A stretch of 59,472 nt of DNA from Oscillospiraceae bacterium (GTDB lineage Bacteria; Bacillota; Clostridia; Oscillospirales; SIG627), in the NCBI GenBank assembly GCA_015065325.1, contig SVQO01000014.1, forward strand, positions 1 to 59,472. Direction: 5' to 3'. The translations under genes and the position numbers were made by a program. Below the pieces are notes generated by a model that did no database searches, had not been told where the DNA came from, and worked only from the letters and a program-made list of their open reading frames with translations. Below, piece after piece: positions 17,102-26,933 of the stretch (the first letter of the stretch is position 1; the number at the start of each line of letters is the position of its first letter).

Positions 17102-17908
17102 TTACTCCAAACCGAACATTTTTTTTGCGTTCTCACCCAGGATTTTACGGTTGGCTTCCTCTCCCAGCTCCAGCGACAGGAAGGTATCCAGCTCGGAGAT
17201 CGGGTTCCACATCGGATAGTCCGATCCAAACAGGACTCGGTCAAAGCCCCAGCGGCAAATCAACTCCTTTGCCTTTTCCTTTTCGTAGAAGGGAAAGGTG
17301 GAAGAACAGTCCACGTAAAGATTTCTCTTATGTGAAAGTTTTTCAAACGCTTCCTCCCAAACAGACCAGCCCGCCAGATGGGCACCGATCACGGTAAGCT
17401 TTTCATAAGCATCCAAAACGGGCAAAAGACGGTTGGGGTTGGAAAAATCATAGCGATAATCCCCCGTATGAATAAGAACCGGAACGTTTTTCCGTTCACA
17501 CAGCTCAAAGATCTTCAGACTGCGGGCATCATCCAGCTTAAACGCCTGAATATCGGGATGAAGCTTAACCCCCTTTAAGCCATTTTCCAAAAGATGCTCA
17601 AGATCCCCCGCCACATCCTCGCTTTCGGGATGCAGGGTGCCGAAGCCGAAGAAAATATCCGGATGCTGGGCGACCTCTGCAGAAATAAAATCATTGATGG
17701 AGCGAACCTGATGAGGTGTCGTTGCCACGGAATGAACCAAAAAACGGTCAATCCTGCCATCGGAAAGAATCTCCTTCAAGCCCGCGATGGTTCCGTTACA
17801 GGCGGCGGTTGTTCCGTAAAAATGATCGGTTCCCGCACAAGCTCGGGCGGCGATCTTTTCGGGGTAGATATGACAATGCGAATCGATTACTTCAATATTT
17901 CCAATCAT
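17102..17908 (-). CDS. Amidohydrolase-2 family metal-dependent hydrolase
   Basis: The 268-residue protein starts at ATG 17908 after AAGGAGATCCCC. It begins IEVIDSHCHIYPEK, the HxH metal motif of amidohydrolase-2 TIM barrels, with later LHPDIQAF, LIHTGDY, IGAHLAG and LFGSDYPMW, which supply the histidine and aspartate ligands in family order. Members hydrolyse or decarboxylate small cyclic or lactone substrates in the cytoplasm. It is the first gene of the minus-strand operon. The substrate cannot be assigned. Confidence 0.85.
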   Translation of the reverse strand: MIGNIEVIDSHCHIYPEKIAARACAGTDHFYGTTAACNGTIAGLKEILSDGRIDRFLVHSVATTPHQVRSINDFISAEVAQHPDIFFGFGTLHPESEDVAGDLEHLLENGLKGVKLHPDIQAFKLDDARSLKIFELCERKNVPVLIHTGDYRYDFSNPNRLLPVLDAYEKLTVIGAHLAGWSVWEEAFEKLSHKRNLYVDCSSTFPFYEKEKAKELICRWGFDRVLFGSDYPMWNPISELDTFLSLELGEEANRKILGENAKKMFGLE

Positions 17909-17944
17909 GGGGATCTCCTTGATTCCGAGTACATAAACATAGTT

Positions 17945-17973
17945 ATTTTACTACAAAACCCTTACCTTTTCAA
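17945..17973 (-). promoter_or_regulatory. Sigma-A promoter of the amidohydrolase-to-rdgB operon
   Basis: On the minus strand TTGAAA (17973-17968) and TAAAAT (17950-17945) are 17 bases apart, 37 bases before the amidohydrolase start. Confidence 0.65.
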
Positions 17974-18031
17974 TAGAATTTTACAAGAAACTGTAACTTT
18001 CAAAAAAGTTCTTCCCATTTTTTAACTTTCC

Positions 18032-18060
18032 TTGCATTCAATATAAATTCATGTTAAAAT
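18032..18060 (+). promoter_or_regulatory. Sigma-A promoter of the esterase and first DUF4838 trio
   Basis: TTGCAT (18032-18037) and TAAAAT (18055-18060) are 17 bases apart, 33 bases before the esterase start. Confidence 0.6.
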
Positions 18061-18092
18061 AAACTATCTGTACACGTTGAAAGGAGTTTGCT

Positions 18093-18941
18093 ATGATCTG
18101 TGATACCGTAAGATTACCTTTCGAGGGAAAAGACAATGCCGTTTTAAATCTATACTGCCAAACCTCTGCAGAGGGACAGCTGATGCAAAAACGCCCCACC
18201 GTACTGGTTTTGCCGGGCGGCGGCTACGGCGGTTGTTCCTACCGAGAGGCTGACTGTATTGCGATGAAATTCGCCTCTATCGGCTATAACGCGGCTGTTC
18301 TGACTTACAGCGTTTATCCCGACGCCATTTTTCCCCAATCCCTATGTGAAACCGCAAAGGCGATGGCGTATTTGAAAAAGAATCACGAGAAGTATAACAT
18401 CGATCCCGAAAAGATCTACACCTGCGGATTTTCAGCAGGAGGACATCTCGCCCTGTCTCTGGGCGTATTCTGGGATAAGCCCTGGCTTGCAGAGCGCGTC
18501 GGCGAAGAAAGTGAATTGCTTCGTCCCGCCGCACAGATCCTGTGCTATCCCGTAGTCACCTCCGACCCTTCCGTAGGACACGTAAAATCCTTTGCTCGGA
18601 TCCTGGGAGAAAATCCCGATCCCGAAAAGGCAAAGCTTGTCTCTCTGGATAATCACGTTTCTCCGCAAACTCCCCCCACTTTCCTTTGGACCACTCTGGC
18701 GGATACCACGGTTCCCTGTGAAAATTCCATGATTTTGATCAACAAGCTGAAGGAAAGCGGCGTGCTCTTTGAGTTTCACCTATTCGGTTGGGCTCCTCAC
18801 GGACTTTCCTTGGCAGACCGCACCGTTCAAACTGTTGCCAATTTGGAAAAGCCCCGCGATAAAAGCCACGACAATCCCCACGTTGCAAAATGGTTCCCCC
18901 TCTGCAAGGAGTGGCTGGAATTTATGATTGAGAAAATCTGA
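18093..18941 (+). CDS. Alpha/beta-hydrolase esterase, carbohydrate-esterase type
   Basis: The 282-residue protein starts at ATG 18093 after AAAGGAGTTTGCT. It has an oxyanion-hole segment LPGGGYGGCSYRE near residue 37, the nucleophile elbow GFSAGGHLA near residue 111, and candidate acid and histidine residues late in the chain (TLADTTVPC, GWAPHGLS). Without a signal peptide it should be cytoplasmic. This layout is that of acetyl-esterase/lipase proteins that deacylate imported plant oligosaccharides. It is 13 bases upstream of the first of three DUF4838 genes, so a joint role in breaking down substituted oligosaccharides is a reasonable inference. Confidence 0.85.
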   Translation: MICDTVRLPFEGKDNAVLNLYCQTSAEGQLMQKRPTVLVLPGGGYGGCSYREADCIAMKFASIGYNAAVLTYSVYPDAIFPQSLCETAKAMAYLKKNHEKYNIDPEKIYTCGFSAGGHLALSLGVFWDKPWLAERVGEESELLRPAAQILCYPVVTSDPSVGHVKSFARILGENPDPEKAKLVSLDNHVSPQTPPTFLWTTLADTTVPCENSMILINKLKESGVLFEFHLFGWAPHGLSLADRTVQTVANLEKPRDKSHDNPHVAKWFPLCKEWLEFMIEKI

Positions 18942-18954
18942 AGGAGAATCAATG

Positions 18955-20907
18955 ATGCTGAAAATATACAAGGTTCGTGACGATCACGTACTGGACCACG
19001 CGGCGTTTGAACTGAAAAAATACTTGAGAATGATGATGCCCGACGGAGGAGACGTTGCCATCTCCAGAAACGCCGAGGCTACCGACGGCTTCCGTTTGGG
19101 TCTTTTGGAGGATTTCGGGATCCCCTTTGAGGGAAAAGATCCGAGACTGGATGACGTGATCCACGTAGATGCCGATGAAAAAGGCGGCATTCTTGCCGGC
19201 TCCAACCCCAGAAGCGTACTCTTTGCCGTTTACCGTTTTCTGCGTGAAAACGGTTGCCGATGGCTTTATCCCGGCATTGACGGTGACTACGTCCCTCTCA
19301 AGGACATCGGTCCCGTCAAATACCACAAAATGGCAAGTCACAGATTCCGCGGCTTCTGCAACGAGGGCACGGAAAGCCAGCAGGTAATGATCGAGATTGC
19401 CGATTACTACGCAAAGCTGGAAATGAACGTATATATGCTGGAATTCTTCATTCCCTCCTCCTACTACAACCGTCATTACAATCACACCTTTAACGAAGCA
19501 AACCGTCAGCCCGAGCCCATTTCGGAACAGCAGATCCTGCAATGGAAGCGTCAGACCGAGGTAGAGATCGCCAAGCGCGGGCTGATGTTCCACGACATCG
19601 GTCACGGCTGGACTTCCAAGCCCTTCGGAACCTATCACCTGACCCCTGCCGGTCGCAACCACAAAGCCGCAGACTTCGGCGTACCGCCCGAAACCATCGA
19701 GCTGTTTGCACTGGTAAAGGGCAAGCGTGATTTTTGGTGCGGACAGGACTGGCTGACCAACCTCTGTATGTCCCGTCCGGAGGTTCGCACAAAAATTGCA
19801 AAAGCAGTAGCCGAATACGCCGAGACCCACGCAAACTCCGACTACCTCCACGTTTGGCTGGCAGACGGTAATTTGAATCACTGCGAATGTGATGAATGCA
19901 AAAAAATGATTCCCTCCGACTGGTACATGATGATCATGAACGAGATCGACGAGGAATTGACCAAAAAGAATCTGAATACCCGCATCGTTTTTATTGCTTA
20001 CGTAGATACGCTGTGGGGACCCGAAAAGATCACCATCAAAAATCCCGATCGGTTCTCCCTGCTGTACGCTCCCGTAACCCGTTCCTACACATCCTCCATC
20101 ACAGAAAGCAGCGTGATCCCCGAGCCCATTCCCTACGTGCGCAACGCCTGGAAAAAGCCGGTTGGTGCAGAGGAGAATCTGGCTCTGCTCAACACTTGGA
20201 AAAAAACCTGGAAGGGTCCCATCTTCTGCTACGAATATCATTTCTGGCGCCATCAGTTCAACGATCCCGGCGGAATCACCTTTGCCAAGCGCATCTGGGA
20301 GGACATCCGCGGAATCAAGTATATGGGCATTGACGGCTTCGTGGAGGACGGTTCTCAGAGGAGCGGCTTTCCCAACGCCTTCCCCGTGTACGTTTACGCA
20401 GCGACTCTGTTTGACCGCGAGATCCCCTTTGAGGAACTGACGGAGGACTATTTTTCTCACATTTACGGTGAGGATTGGAAGGAAGCGGTCAGTGTTCTGA
20501 TCCGTATAGGCGAAGCCTTCGACTTTGCCTATATGGAGGGAGAGAAGAGCGCGGATCACTCCGTTTCCCCCTTCTACAATCCCAAGCAGGCAGAAAAACT
20601 TGCTACCGTTGAGGAGCTTTGCGCCGAAGAACGCGCGTTGGCACAAAAGCACCAGATCATGCCAACACGTCCACAGACGGTTTCCTGGAGAATGCTGGCT
20701 CATCACGCAGACCACTGCGAAGAACTTGTTAAGGTCGTCAAACTGAAAGCCGAAGGACATAACTTTGAAGCCCTGGAACAGGCGAGTGTCTTCTACCGCG
20801 AAGCCGGAAAAAAGGAAATCGAGCTGGAGCCCTATTACGACCACTGTCTTGCTTGCCGCGTGGTTGAACAAATGGTAAAAAAGCCTCAGAAGATCATCAT
20901 TGACTAA
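18955..20907 (+). CDS. DUF4838/GH67-like protein, array copy 1
   Basis: The 650-residue protein starts at ATG 18955; the ATG at 18952 is possible, but the second aligns with all five paralogues and lies eight bases from AAGGAG. Residues about 80-110 (AGSNPRSVLFAVYRFLRENG, then CRWLYPG) match the alpha-glucuronidase-like N-terminal module seen with DUF4838. Conserved blocks follow: FHDIGHGWT (about 215), HVWLADGNLNHCECDEC (about 300), EYHFWRHQ (about 425) and EDGSQRSGFPNAFP (about 463). No signal peptide, so probably intracellular. The blocks fit a carbohydrate-active TIM barrel, but no activity is known to me. Copies 1 and 2 share ADYYAKLEMNVYML-like and RSGFPNAFP variants, and so form a pair. 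Confidence 0.85.
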   Translation: MLKIYKVRDDHVLDHAAFELKKYLRMMMPDGGDVAISRNAEATDGFRLGLLEDFGIPFEGKDPRLDDVIHVDADEKGGILAGSNPRSVLFAVYRFLRENGCRWLYPGIDGDYVPLKDIGPVKYHKMASHRFRGFCNEGTESQQVMIEIADYYAKLEMNVYMLEFFIPSSYYNRHYNHTFNEANRQPEPISEQQILQWKRQTEVEIAKRGLMFHDIGHGWTSKPFGTYHLTPAGRNHKAADFGVPPETIELFALVKGKRDFWCGQDWLTNLCMSRPEVRTKIAKAVAEYAETHANSDYLHVWLADGNLNHCECDECKKMIPSDWYMMIMNEIDEELTKKNLNTRIVFIAYVDTLWGPEKITIKNPDRFSLLYAPVTRSYTSSITESSVIPEPIPYVRNAWKKPVGAEENLALLNTWKKTWKGPIFCYEYHFWRHQFNDPGGITFAKRIWEDIRGIKYMGIDGFVEDGSQRSGFPNAFPVYVYAATLFDREIPFEELTEDYFSHIYGEDWKEAVSVLIRIGEAFDFAYMEGEKSADHSVSPFYNPKQAEKLATVEELCAEERALAQKHQIMPTRPQTVSWRMLAHHADHCEELVKVVKLKAEGHNFEALEQASVFYREAGKKEIELEPYYDHCLACRVVEQMVKKPQKIIID

Positions 20908-20917
20908 GGAGAAGAAA

Positions 20918-22879
20918 ATGTTTACGATCAACAAGCTTTTCGACAGCGAGGTCATCGATCACGCCGCTGAGGAACTGAAAAAATATCTCAGAATGATGAT
21001 GCCCGACGCAGGTGACGTCATCATTCGTTACGACCCGAAAGCCACCGACGGCTTCCGTCTGGGACTTTTGGAAAACTTCGGCCTTCCCTTTGAAGGCGAA
21101 GATCCACGTCTGGACGACGAAATTTATATTGAGGCCGCATCCAAAGGAGGAATCCTTGCCGGCTCCAATCCCAGAAGCGTGCTCTTTGCAGTTTACCGCT
21201 TTCTTCGTGAAAACGGGTGCCGTTGGCTCTATCCCGGCATTGACGGTGACTACGTTCCTTTGAAGGACATCGGACCCGTCTATTACCACAAGCTGGCTAC
21301 TCACCGTTTCCGCGGCTTCTGTAACGAAGGCAGCGAAAGCCAGACTACGATGCTGGAGTGCTGTGACTATTATGCAAAGCTGGAAATGAACGTATATATG
21401 CTGGAGCATCTGATTCCCATTTCTTACTATAACCGTTACTATAATCATATCGGTAACGAAAAAAACCGTGCTCCCGAAACCGTTCCCCATTCCCAGATCC
21501 TGCAATGGAAGCGCCAGCACGAAGCAGAGATCGCAAAGCGCGGTCTGATGTTCCACGACATCGGTCACGGCTGGACCTGCGAGCCCTTCGGACTCCCCTC
21601 CAGTGACGGTAAAAACCGCATCAAGGGAATGACGATCCCTCAGGAGACCCTGGATATTCTCGCTTTGGTCAACGGCAAGCGCCAGCTTCGCTCTGCCAAC
21701 CCCAATCTGACCAACGTATGTATGTCCAATCCCGAGGTTCGCAGCAAAATGGTGCAGTTTGTTGCAAACTATGCCGAAAAACACCAGAACGTTGACTATC
21801 TTCACGTATGGCTGGCGGACGGAAGCCATTGTCACTGCGAATGCGACAACTGTCGCAAGCTATCTCCCTCCGACTGGTATATGGTCATTATGAACGAGCT
21901 GGACGAAGAGCTGACCCGTCGTGCTCTGGATACCCGCATCGTCTTTATTGCATATGTAGATACCCTGTGGGGTCCTCAGGAGATCAGACTCAAAAATCCC
22001 GAGCGCTTCTCCCTGCTGTACGCTCCTATCTCCCGTTCCTATCAGTCCAGTGTCAGAGAGGACAGCGTGATCCCAGAAGCCGCGCCCTTTGAGCTGAACA
22101 AATGGGTCGCACCCAAAAATGCAGAAGAAGCGCTTGGCGTTCTGAACACCTGGAAAAAGACCTGGAAGGGTCCCATCTTCTGCTACGAATACCACTTCTG
22201 GCGTCATCAGTACGCAGATCTGGGCGGCATCGAGCTTGCCAAAAGGCTTCACGAGGACGTGAGAAGTCTGAAATATATGGGCGTGGACGGAATCGTTCAG
22301 GACGGATCCCAAAGAAGCGGCTTCCCAAACGCTTTTCCCGCTTATGTTTACGCGGCAGCCTTGTTTGACCGCGACGTTTCCTTCGAGGAACTGATGGAGG
22401 ACTACTATTCTCACGTTTACGGTAAGAATTGGCGCGAGGTTGCGGAGGTTTTGGAGAAGATGGGCAAAGCCTTTGATTTTGCCTATATGGACGGGCGATG
22501 CTCTATTGATGAAAACGTTTCCCGTTTTTACAAGCCGGATCACGTCAAGGATCTGGAGAAGGTAGCCGAGATCGCCCGGGAAGAACGTAATCTGGCAGCC
22601 AAAGCCACGGGAGAGCTTCCCCGTCCCCAGAGCGTTTCCTTCAGGCTTCTGGCTTTCCACGCAGATTTTTGTGAGGAGCTTGCCAAGGTTGTAAAGGAAA
22701 AGGCATTGGGGCACAACTACAAGGCAGAAGCAATGTTCTTTGCCTTTATGGAAAAGATGGGCAAGCGTGAAGCCGAATTCCAGCGCTATTACGACCACGG
22801 ACTGATTTATTATTCCTACAATATGACCTTTAAAAGACCAAAGAAAATTATGATAGAGGATCAGCTGGCAAACGGCTGA
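20918..22879 (+). CDS. DUF4838/GH67-like protein, array copy 2
   Basis: The 653-residue protein starts at ATG 20918 after AAGGAGAAGAAA, 10 bases past the stop of copy 1. It keeps GSNPRSVLFAVYRF, FHDIGHGWT, HVWLADGSHCHCECDNC, EYHFWRHQ and QDGSQRSGFPNAFPA. It differs from most copies at three places: CHC before the CEC motif gives one extra cysteine, the usual glutamate before DGSQRS is glutamine, and the tail extends past the shared IMIE ending by a few residues. It is closest to copy 1. No signal peptide is visible. The Glu-to-Gln change next to a conserved acidic block hints at altered activity; that is inference. Confidence 0.85.
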   Translation: MFTINKLFDSEVIDHAAEELKKYLRMMMPDAGDVIIRYDPKATDGFRLGLLENFGLPFEGEDPRLDDEIYIEAASKGGILAGSNPRSVLFAVYRFLRENGCRWLYPGIDGDYVPLKDIGPVYYHKLATHRFRGFCNEGSESQTTMLECCDYYAKLEMNVYMLEHLIPISYYNRYYNHIGNEKNRAPETVPHSQILQWKRQHEAEIAKRGLMFHDIGHGWTCEPFGLPSSDGKNRIKGMTIPQETLDILALVNGKRQLRSANPNLTNVCMSNPEVRSKMVQFVANYAEKHQNVDYLHVWLADGSHCHCECDNCRKLSPSDWYMVIMNELDEELTRRALDTRIVFIAYVDTLWGPQEIRLKNPERFSLLYAPISRSYQSSVREDSVIPEAAPFELNKWVAPKNAEEALGVLNTWKKTWKGPIFCYEYHFWRHQYADLGGIELAKRLHEDVRSLKYMGVDGIVQDGSQRSGFPNAFPAYVYAAALFDRDVSFEELMEDYYSHVYGKNWREVAEVLEKMGKAFDFAYMDGRCSIDENVSRFYKPDHVKDLEKVAEIAREERNLAAKATGELPRPQSVSFRLLAFHADFCEELAKVVKEKALGHNYKAEAMFFAFMEKMGKREAEFQRYYDHGLIYYSYNMTFKRPKKIMIEDQLANG

Positions 22880-22890
22880 TTGGGAGGTTT

Positions 22891-24834
22891 ATGCTGACCG
22901 TTAACAAATTGCGTGCCGATTCGGTTTTTGATTTTGCCGCAGAGGAACTGAAAAAGTATTTTCGAATGATGATGCCCGATGCAGGCGACGTGGCGATATG
23001 CTATGATCCCCGGGCAAAGGAAGGCTTTCGTTTAGGACTTTTGGAGGATTTCGGTCTGGAGAGCCATGCAGAGGATCCGCTTCTTGACGACGAGGTTTAT
23101 ATCAAAGCCGACAAAGAAGGCGGCATCCTTGCAGGCTCCAACCCCCGAAGCGTACTCTTTGCCGTATATCGCTTTTTCAAAGAAAACGGATGCCGCTGGC
23201 TATATCCGGGAATTGACGGTGAATATATCCCATTAAAGGATATCTTGCCCGTTTCATACAGAAAAATGGCTGCTCACCGCTTCCGCGGTCACTGCAACGA
23301 GGGCGCCGAAAGCCAGACGGCAATGCTTGAGACCATTGATTTTTACGCCAAGCAAGAGCTGAACGTGTATATGCTGGAGTTTGAAATTCCTTTGTTCTAC
23401 TACAACGCTTACTACAAGCACAAATTCAATGAAAAAAACCGCATTCCCGAACCCGTAGAACCCGAGCAGGTCTTGCAGTGGAAGGTCTGGTGTGAGACAG
23501 AGATCGCAAAGCGCGGACTTCAATATCACGCTATGGGACACGGTTGGACCGGAGATCCCTTCGGTCTGCAGACCCGTGACCGACGCTATTGGAAGCGCGG
23601 CGGAAAAGCCCCCGAGCATGCGCTGCAATACGTTGCCGAGATCGGAGGGGAGCGAAAGCTGAACCAAAACGATCCCCTTCTGACGAACGTCTGTATGTCC
23701 TCCCCCACCGTACGGAAAATGATGGTGGACTATATTGCAAACTACGCGGAGAAAAACAGACACGTCACCTATTTGCACGTTTGGCTGGCAGACCTGTCTC
23801 ACAACCACTGTGAGTGCGAGAATTGCCGCAAGATGACCCCCAGTGACTGGTACGTGATGATTATGAACGAGCTGGACGACGAGCTGAACAGACGCAAAAT
23901 CGATACCAGGATCGTTTTTGCCTGCTACGTAGACACGCTTTTTGCACCGCAAAAAATGCGAATTCAGAATCCGCAGCGTTGCAGTCTGCTGTACGCTCCC
24001 ATTACCCGTTCCTATTCCTCCAGCGTCAACAAAGACACCGTATTCCCCGAGCCAAAGCCCTTTATCCTCAACGGATGGGAGGTTCCGAAAACCACGGAGG
24101 AAAGCCTGTCCTATCTTTTGGAATGGCAGAAGGTCTTTCCCGGATGCTGCTTTTCCTACGAATATCACTTTTGGCGCCATCAGTTTCTCGATCCCGGTAC
24201 GATGACCATAGCCCGTCGCATTTACGAGGATATCCGCGGACTGAAACACGTTCATCTCGACGGCTACGTGGAGGACGGCTCGCAAAGAAGCTTCTTCCCC
24301 AACGGCTTTGCCATTTACGTTTACGCCGAGGCGCTTTTGGACGGTGAAAAGAGCTTTGAAGAAATTCGCGAAGACTATTTTTCCCATATTTACGGAAAAA
24401 GCTGGGAAAAGGTACTTTCCTATCTTGAACGAATGAGCGCCGCCTTTGATTTCAACTATATGGAGGGTGAACGGAGCACGATTCCCGAAAGAGGAAATTT
24501 CTACGATCCGAAAAGGGTGAAACTGCTTTCCCACATTCCCGAGCTATGCGCAGAAGGCAGAGCACTTGCAAAAGAGATTTCCTCTAATTCAAGCCGTCCT
24601 CAGACCGTTTCCGGACAGCTTTTGGGTTATCACAGTACGTTCTGCGAGCTGTTGGGTGAGATCGTCACGGCAAAGGCAAAGGGCGAAGATGAAATTGCCC
24701 TGTCTTTGGCAGAGGAATTTCAAGTTAAAATGGGCAAGAACGAGATCTTTATCGACCGCTATTACGACCACGCTCTTGCTTCGCGAGTGGTAACTCTGAT
24801 CGCGAAAAAGCCCAAAAAAATCATATTTGAATAA
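22891..24834 (+). CDS. DUF4838/GH67-like protein, array copy 3
   Basis: The 647-residue protein starts at ATG 22891, with GGGAGG eight bases upstream and only 11 bases after copy 2. It belongs to the second subgroup: DFYAKQELNVYMLEF and RSFFPNGFAIYVYAEAL. It is the most divergent at the aromatic block, with YHAMGHGWT in place of FHDxGHGWT (the aspartate is lost), and reads HVWLADLSHNHCECENC where the others have ADG or ADS. It is the last gene of the first transcription unit and is followed by a strong terminator. Cytoplasmic by absence of a signal peptide. Function unknown beyond the family. Confidence 0.85.
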   Translation: MLTVNKLRADSVFDFAAEELKKYFRMMMPDAGDVAICYDPRAKEGFRLGLLEDFGLESHAEDPLLDDEVYIKADKEGGILAGSNPRSVLFAVYRFFKENGCRWLYPGIDGEYIPLKDILPVSYRKMAAHRFRGHCNEGAESQTAMLETIDFYAKQELNVYMLEFEIPLFYYNAYYKHKFNEKNRIPEPVEPEQVLQWKVWCETEIAKRGLQYHAMGHGWTGDPFGLQTRDRRYWKRGGKAPEHALQYVAEIGGERKLNQNDPLLTNVCMSSPTVRKMMVDYIANYAEKNRHVTYLHVWLADLSHNHCECENCRKMTPSDWYVMIMNELDDELNRRKIDTRIVFACYVDTLFAPQKMRIQNPQRCSLLYAPITRSYSSSVNKDTVFPEPKPFILNGWEVPKTTEESLSYLLEWQKVFPGCCFSYEYHFWRHQFLDPGTMTIARRIYEDIRGLKHVHLDGYVEDGSQRSFFPNGFAIYVYAEALLDGEKSFEEIREDYFSHIYGKSWEKVLSYLERMSAAFDFNYMEGERSTIPERGNFYDPKRVKLLSHIPELCAEGRALAKEISSNSSRPQTVSGQLLGYHSTFCELLGEIVTAKAKGEDEIALSLAEEFQVKMGKNEIFIDRYYDHALASRVVTLIAKKPKKIIFE

Positions 24835-24840
24835 TGCAAA

Positions 24841-24871
24841 AAAGAAACCGCGTCGGCGGTTTCTTTTTTTC
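24841..24871 (+). terminator. Terminator after array copy 3
   Basis: gaaaccgc (24844-24851) and gcggtttc (24856-24863) form a stem with loop gtcg followed by seven Ts. It splits the six-gene array into two transcription units. Confidence 0.9.
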
Positions 24872-24903
24872 TTTGAAAAAAGCGACAAAAACAAGGAAAA
24901 GCC

Positions 24904-24933
24904 TTGACACTTTCTTTTCATTCGTGGTATCTT
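24904..24933 (+). promoter_or_regulatory. Sigma-A promoter of the second DUF4838 trio
   Basis: TTGACA (24904-24909) and TATCTT (24928-24933) are 18 bases apart, 28 bases upstream of copy 4. With the terminator just before it, this shows that copies 4-6 have their own transcript. Confidence 0.75.
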
Positions 24934-24960
24934 AAATAGAGAAATATGCAGGAGGGCGAT

Positions 24961-26910
24961 ATGCTTCAGATCCGAAAAATTCGCGCAGATCACGTGGTGG
25001 ATTTTGCAGCTGAGGAGTTGAAAAAATATCTGCGGATGATGATGCCCGAATGCGGAGAGATCGACATTACCTATGAACCCAAAGCAACCGACGGATTCCG
25101 TTTGGGACTTTTGGAGGATTTCGGTCTTTCCTTCGACGGAGAGGACACTATGCTGGATGACGCAGTTCATATTGAAACCGATGAACACGGCGGTATCCTT
25201 GCAGGATCCAATCCCCGAAGCGTTCTCTTTGCCGTATATCGCTTTCTGAAGGAAAACGGGTGCCGTTGGCTTTACCCGGGCATTGACGGAGAGTATATCC
25301 CGATGCAGGAGATCCGATCGATCTCCTATCACAAAAAGGCGTCTATGCGCTTTCGCGGGCACTGCAACGAAGGCTACGAATACCAAGGATGTATGCTGGA
25401 AACCATCGATTTTTACGCCAAGCAGGAGCTGAACGTATATATGCTGGAATTCAAAAATCCTTACGTGTATTACGAGCGGTACTATAACCACAACTTTAAC
25501 GATAAAAACCGTACTCCCGAGCCCATCTCCGAGCTTCAGGCACTGCAATGGAAAAGACAGTGCGAGACGGAGATCGCAAAGCGGGGTTTGATGTTTCACG
25601 ATATGGGACACGGCTGGACTGCCTACCCCTTCGGTCTGAATACAGATAACCGAGCGCTTTGGACAGAGGGAACTCTCAAACTCTCGGACGAGGTAAGAAA
25701 ATACCTTGCCCTGCGGGACGGCAAGCGAGAGTTATATATGAACGATCCGCAACTGACCAACGTTTGTATGTCAAATCCCGAGGTGCGAACCATTATGGCA
25801 AACGCCGTGGCGGATTACGCCGAGCAGCACCGCAACGTAGATTATCTGCACGTTTGGCTGGCTGACGGCTTTGTTAATCACTGCGAGTGTGAGGAATGCC
25901 AAAAAATGCGTCCCTCCGACTGGTATCTTTGCATTATGAATGAGATCGACGAGGTTCTCACGGAGCGGGGGCTTGACACCCGCATTGTGTTCATCGCTTA
26001 CGTGGATACCATGTTTGCGCCGGAGCACGTTACCGTCAAAAATCCTCGGCGCTTTTGTCTGATGTACGCGCCGGTATATCGATTTTATACCTCCAGCATC
26101 ACGAAAGACACGCTCCTTCCCGAGCCTGCGCCCTACGTGCGAAACAAATGGGTACGGGATTATACCACCGAAGGCAACTTTGCCCATATGCCGAAATGGA
26201 AGGAGACCTGGAAAGGTCCTTGCATCACCTACGAATACCATTTTTGGTTTCACCAATGCTACGACCCCGGTCTGATCAATCTTGCTCGGCGCGTTTACGA
26301 AGATATTCGCGGGCTGGCTGACCACGGCTTTCAGGGCTTTATAGAAGACGGCTCTCAGAGAAGCTTCTGGCCCAACGGCTTTGCCATGCACGTGTACGCC
26401 GAGACACTCCTCGATACCGAAAAAAGCTTCGAGGAAATGGAGGAGGATTATTTCTCCCACGTTTACGGCGAGGATTGGCGGGAAGTGAGAGAATACCTTT
26501 ACAAGATCAGCGCCGCCTTTGATAACGGTTATATGGAAGGCGAAAAAAGCACAAACCGTGCCATCAGCAAGCACTATAATCCGAGTATCGCCCCGAATTT
26601 TCTTGCAGTACCCGAGATTTGTGCCGAGGGGCGAACGCTGGCGAAAAAGCGCGTTCCCACGCCCTCCCGTCCGCAGGCCGTTTCCCGGCGGCTTTTGCTC
26701 CTGCACACTGAATTCTGCGAAAAATACGCGGCCTTTATGTATGAAAAAGCCATGGGACACAATCACGTAGCTTACGAAATGGCACACGAATTTTTCCACG
26801 AGTTCGGAAAATACGAGGTAGAGATCGAACGGTACTTCGACCACGCAATGTGGTGCTCCTGCACCAACATTATGCTGAAAAAACGTCCAAAATTTATCTT
26901 TGAGATATAA
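24961..26910 (+). CDS. DUF4838/GH67-like protein, array copy 4
   Basis: The 649-residue protein starts at ATG 24961 after GCAGGAGGGCGAT. It has AGSNPRSVLFAVYRF, FHDMGHGWT, HVWLADGFVNHCECEEC and EDGSQRSFWPNGFAMHVY. The conserved EYHFWRHQ block is EYHFWFHQ, so the arginine kept in the other five copies is lost, a possible change in substrate binding. The nearby segment reads ADHGFQGF where others have KYMGIDGF-like sequence. No signal peptide. It is the first gene of the second transcription unit. Activity is unknown. Confidence 0.85.
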   Translation: MLQIRKIRADHVVDFAAEELKKYLRMMMPECGEIDITYEPKATDGFRLGLLEDFGLSFDGEDTMLDDAVHIETDEHGGILAGSNPRSVLFAVYRFLKENGCRWLYPGIDGEYIPMQEIRSISYHKKASMRFRGHCNEGYEYQGCMLETIDFYAKQELNVYMLEFKNPYVYYERYYNHNFNDKNRTPEPISELQALQWKRQCETEIAKRGLMFHDMGHGWTAYPFGLNTDNRALWTEGTLKLSDEVRKYLALRDGKRELYMNDPQLTNVCMSNPEVRTIMANAVADYAEQHRNVDYLHVWLADGFVNHCECEECQKMRPSDWYLCIMNEIDEVLTERGLDTRIVFIAYVDTMFAPEHVTVKNPRRFCLMYAPVYRFYTSSITKDTLLPEPAPYVRNKWVRDYTTEGNFAHMPKWKETWKGPCITYEYHFWFHQCYDPGLINLARRVYEDIRGLADHGFQGFIEDGSQRSFWPNGFAMHVYAETLLDTEKSFEEMEEDYFSHVYGEDWREVREYLYKISAAFDNGYMEGEKSTNRAISKHYNPSIAPNFLAVPEICAEGRTLAKKRVPTPSRPQAVSRRLLLLHTEFCEKYAAFMYEKAMGHNHVAYEMAHEFFHEFGKYEVEIERYFDHAMWCSCTNIMLKKRPKFIFEI

Positions 26911-26933
26911 ACTACATAAGGAAGGAAAAAGAT

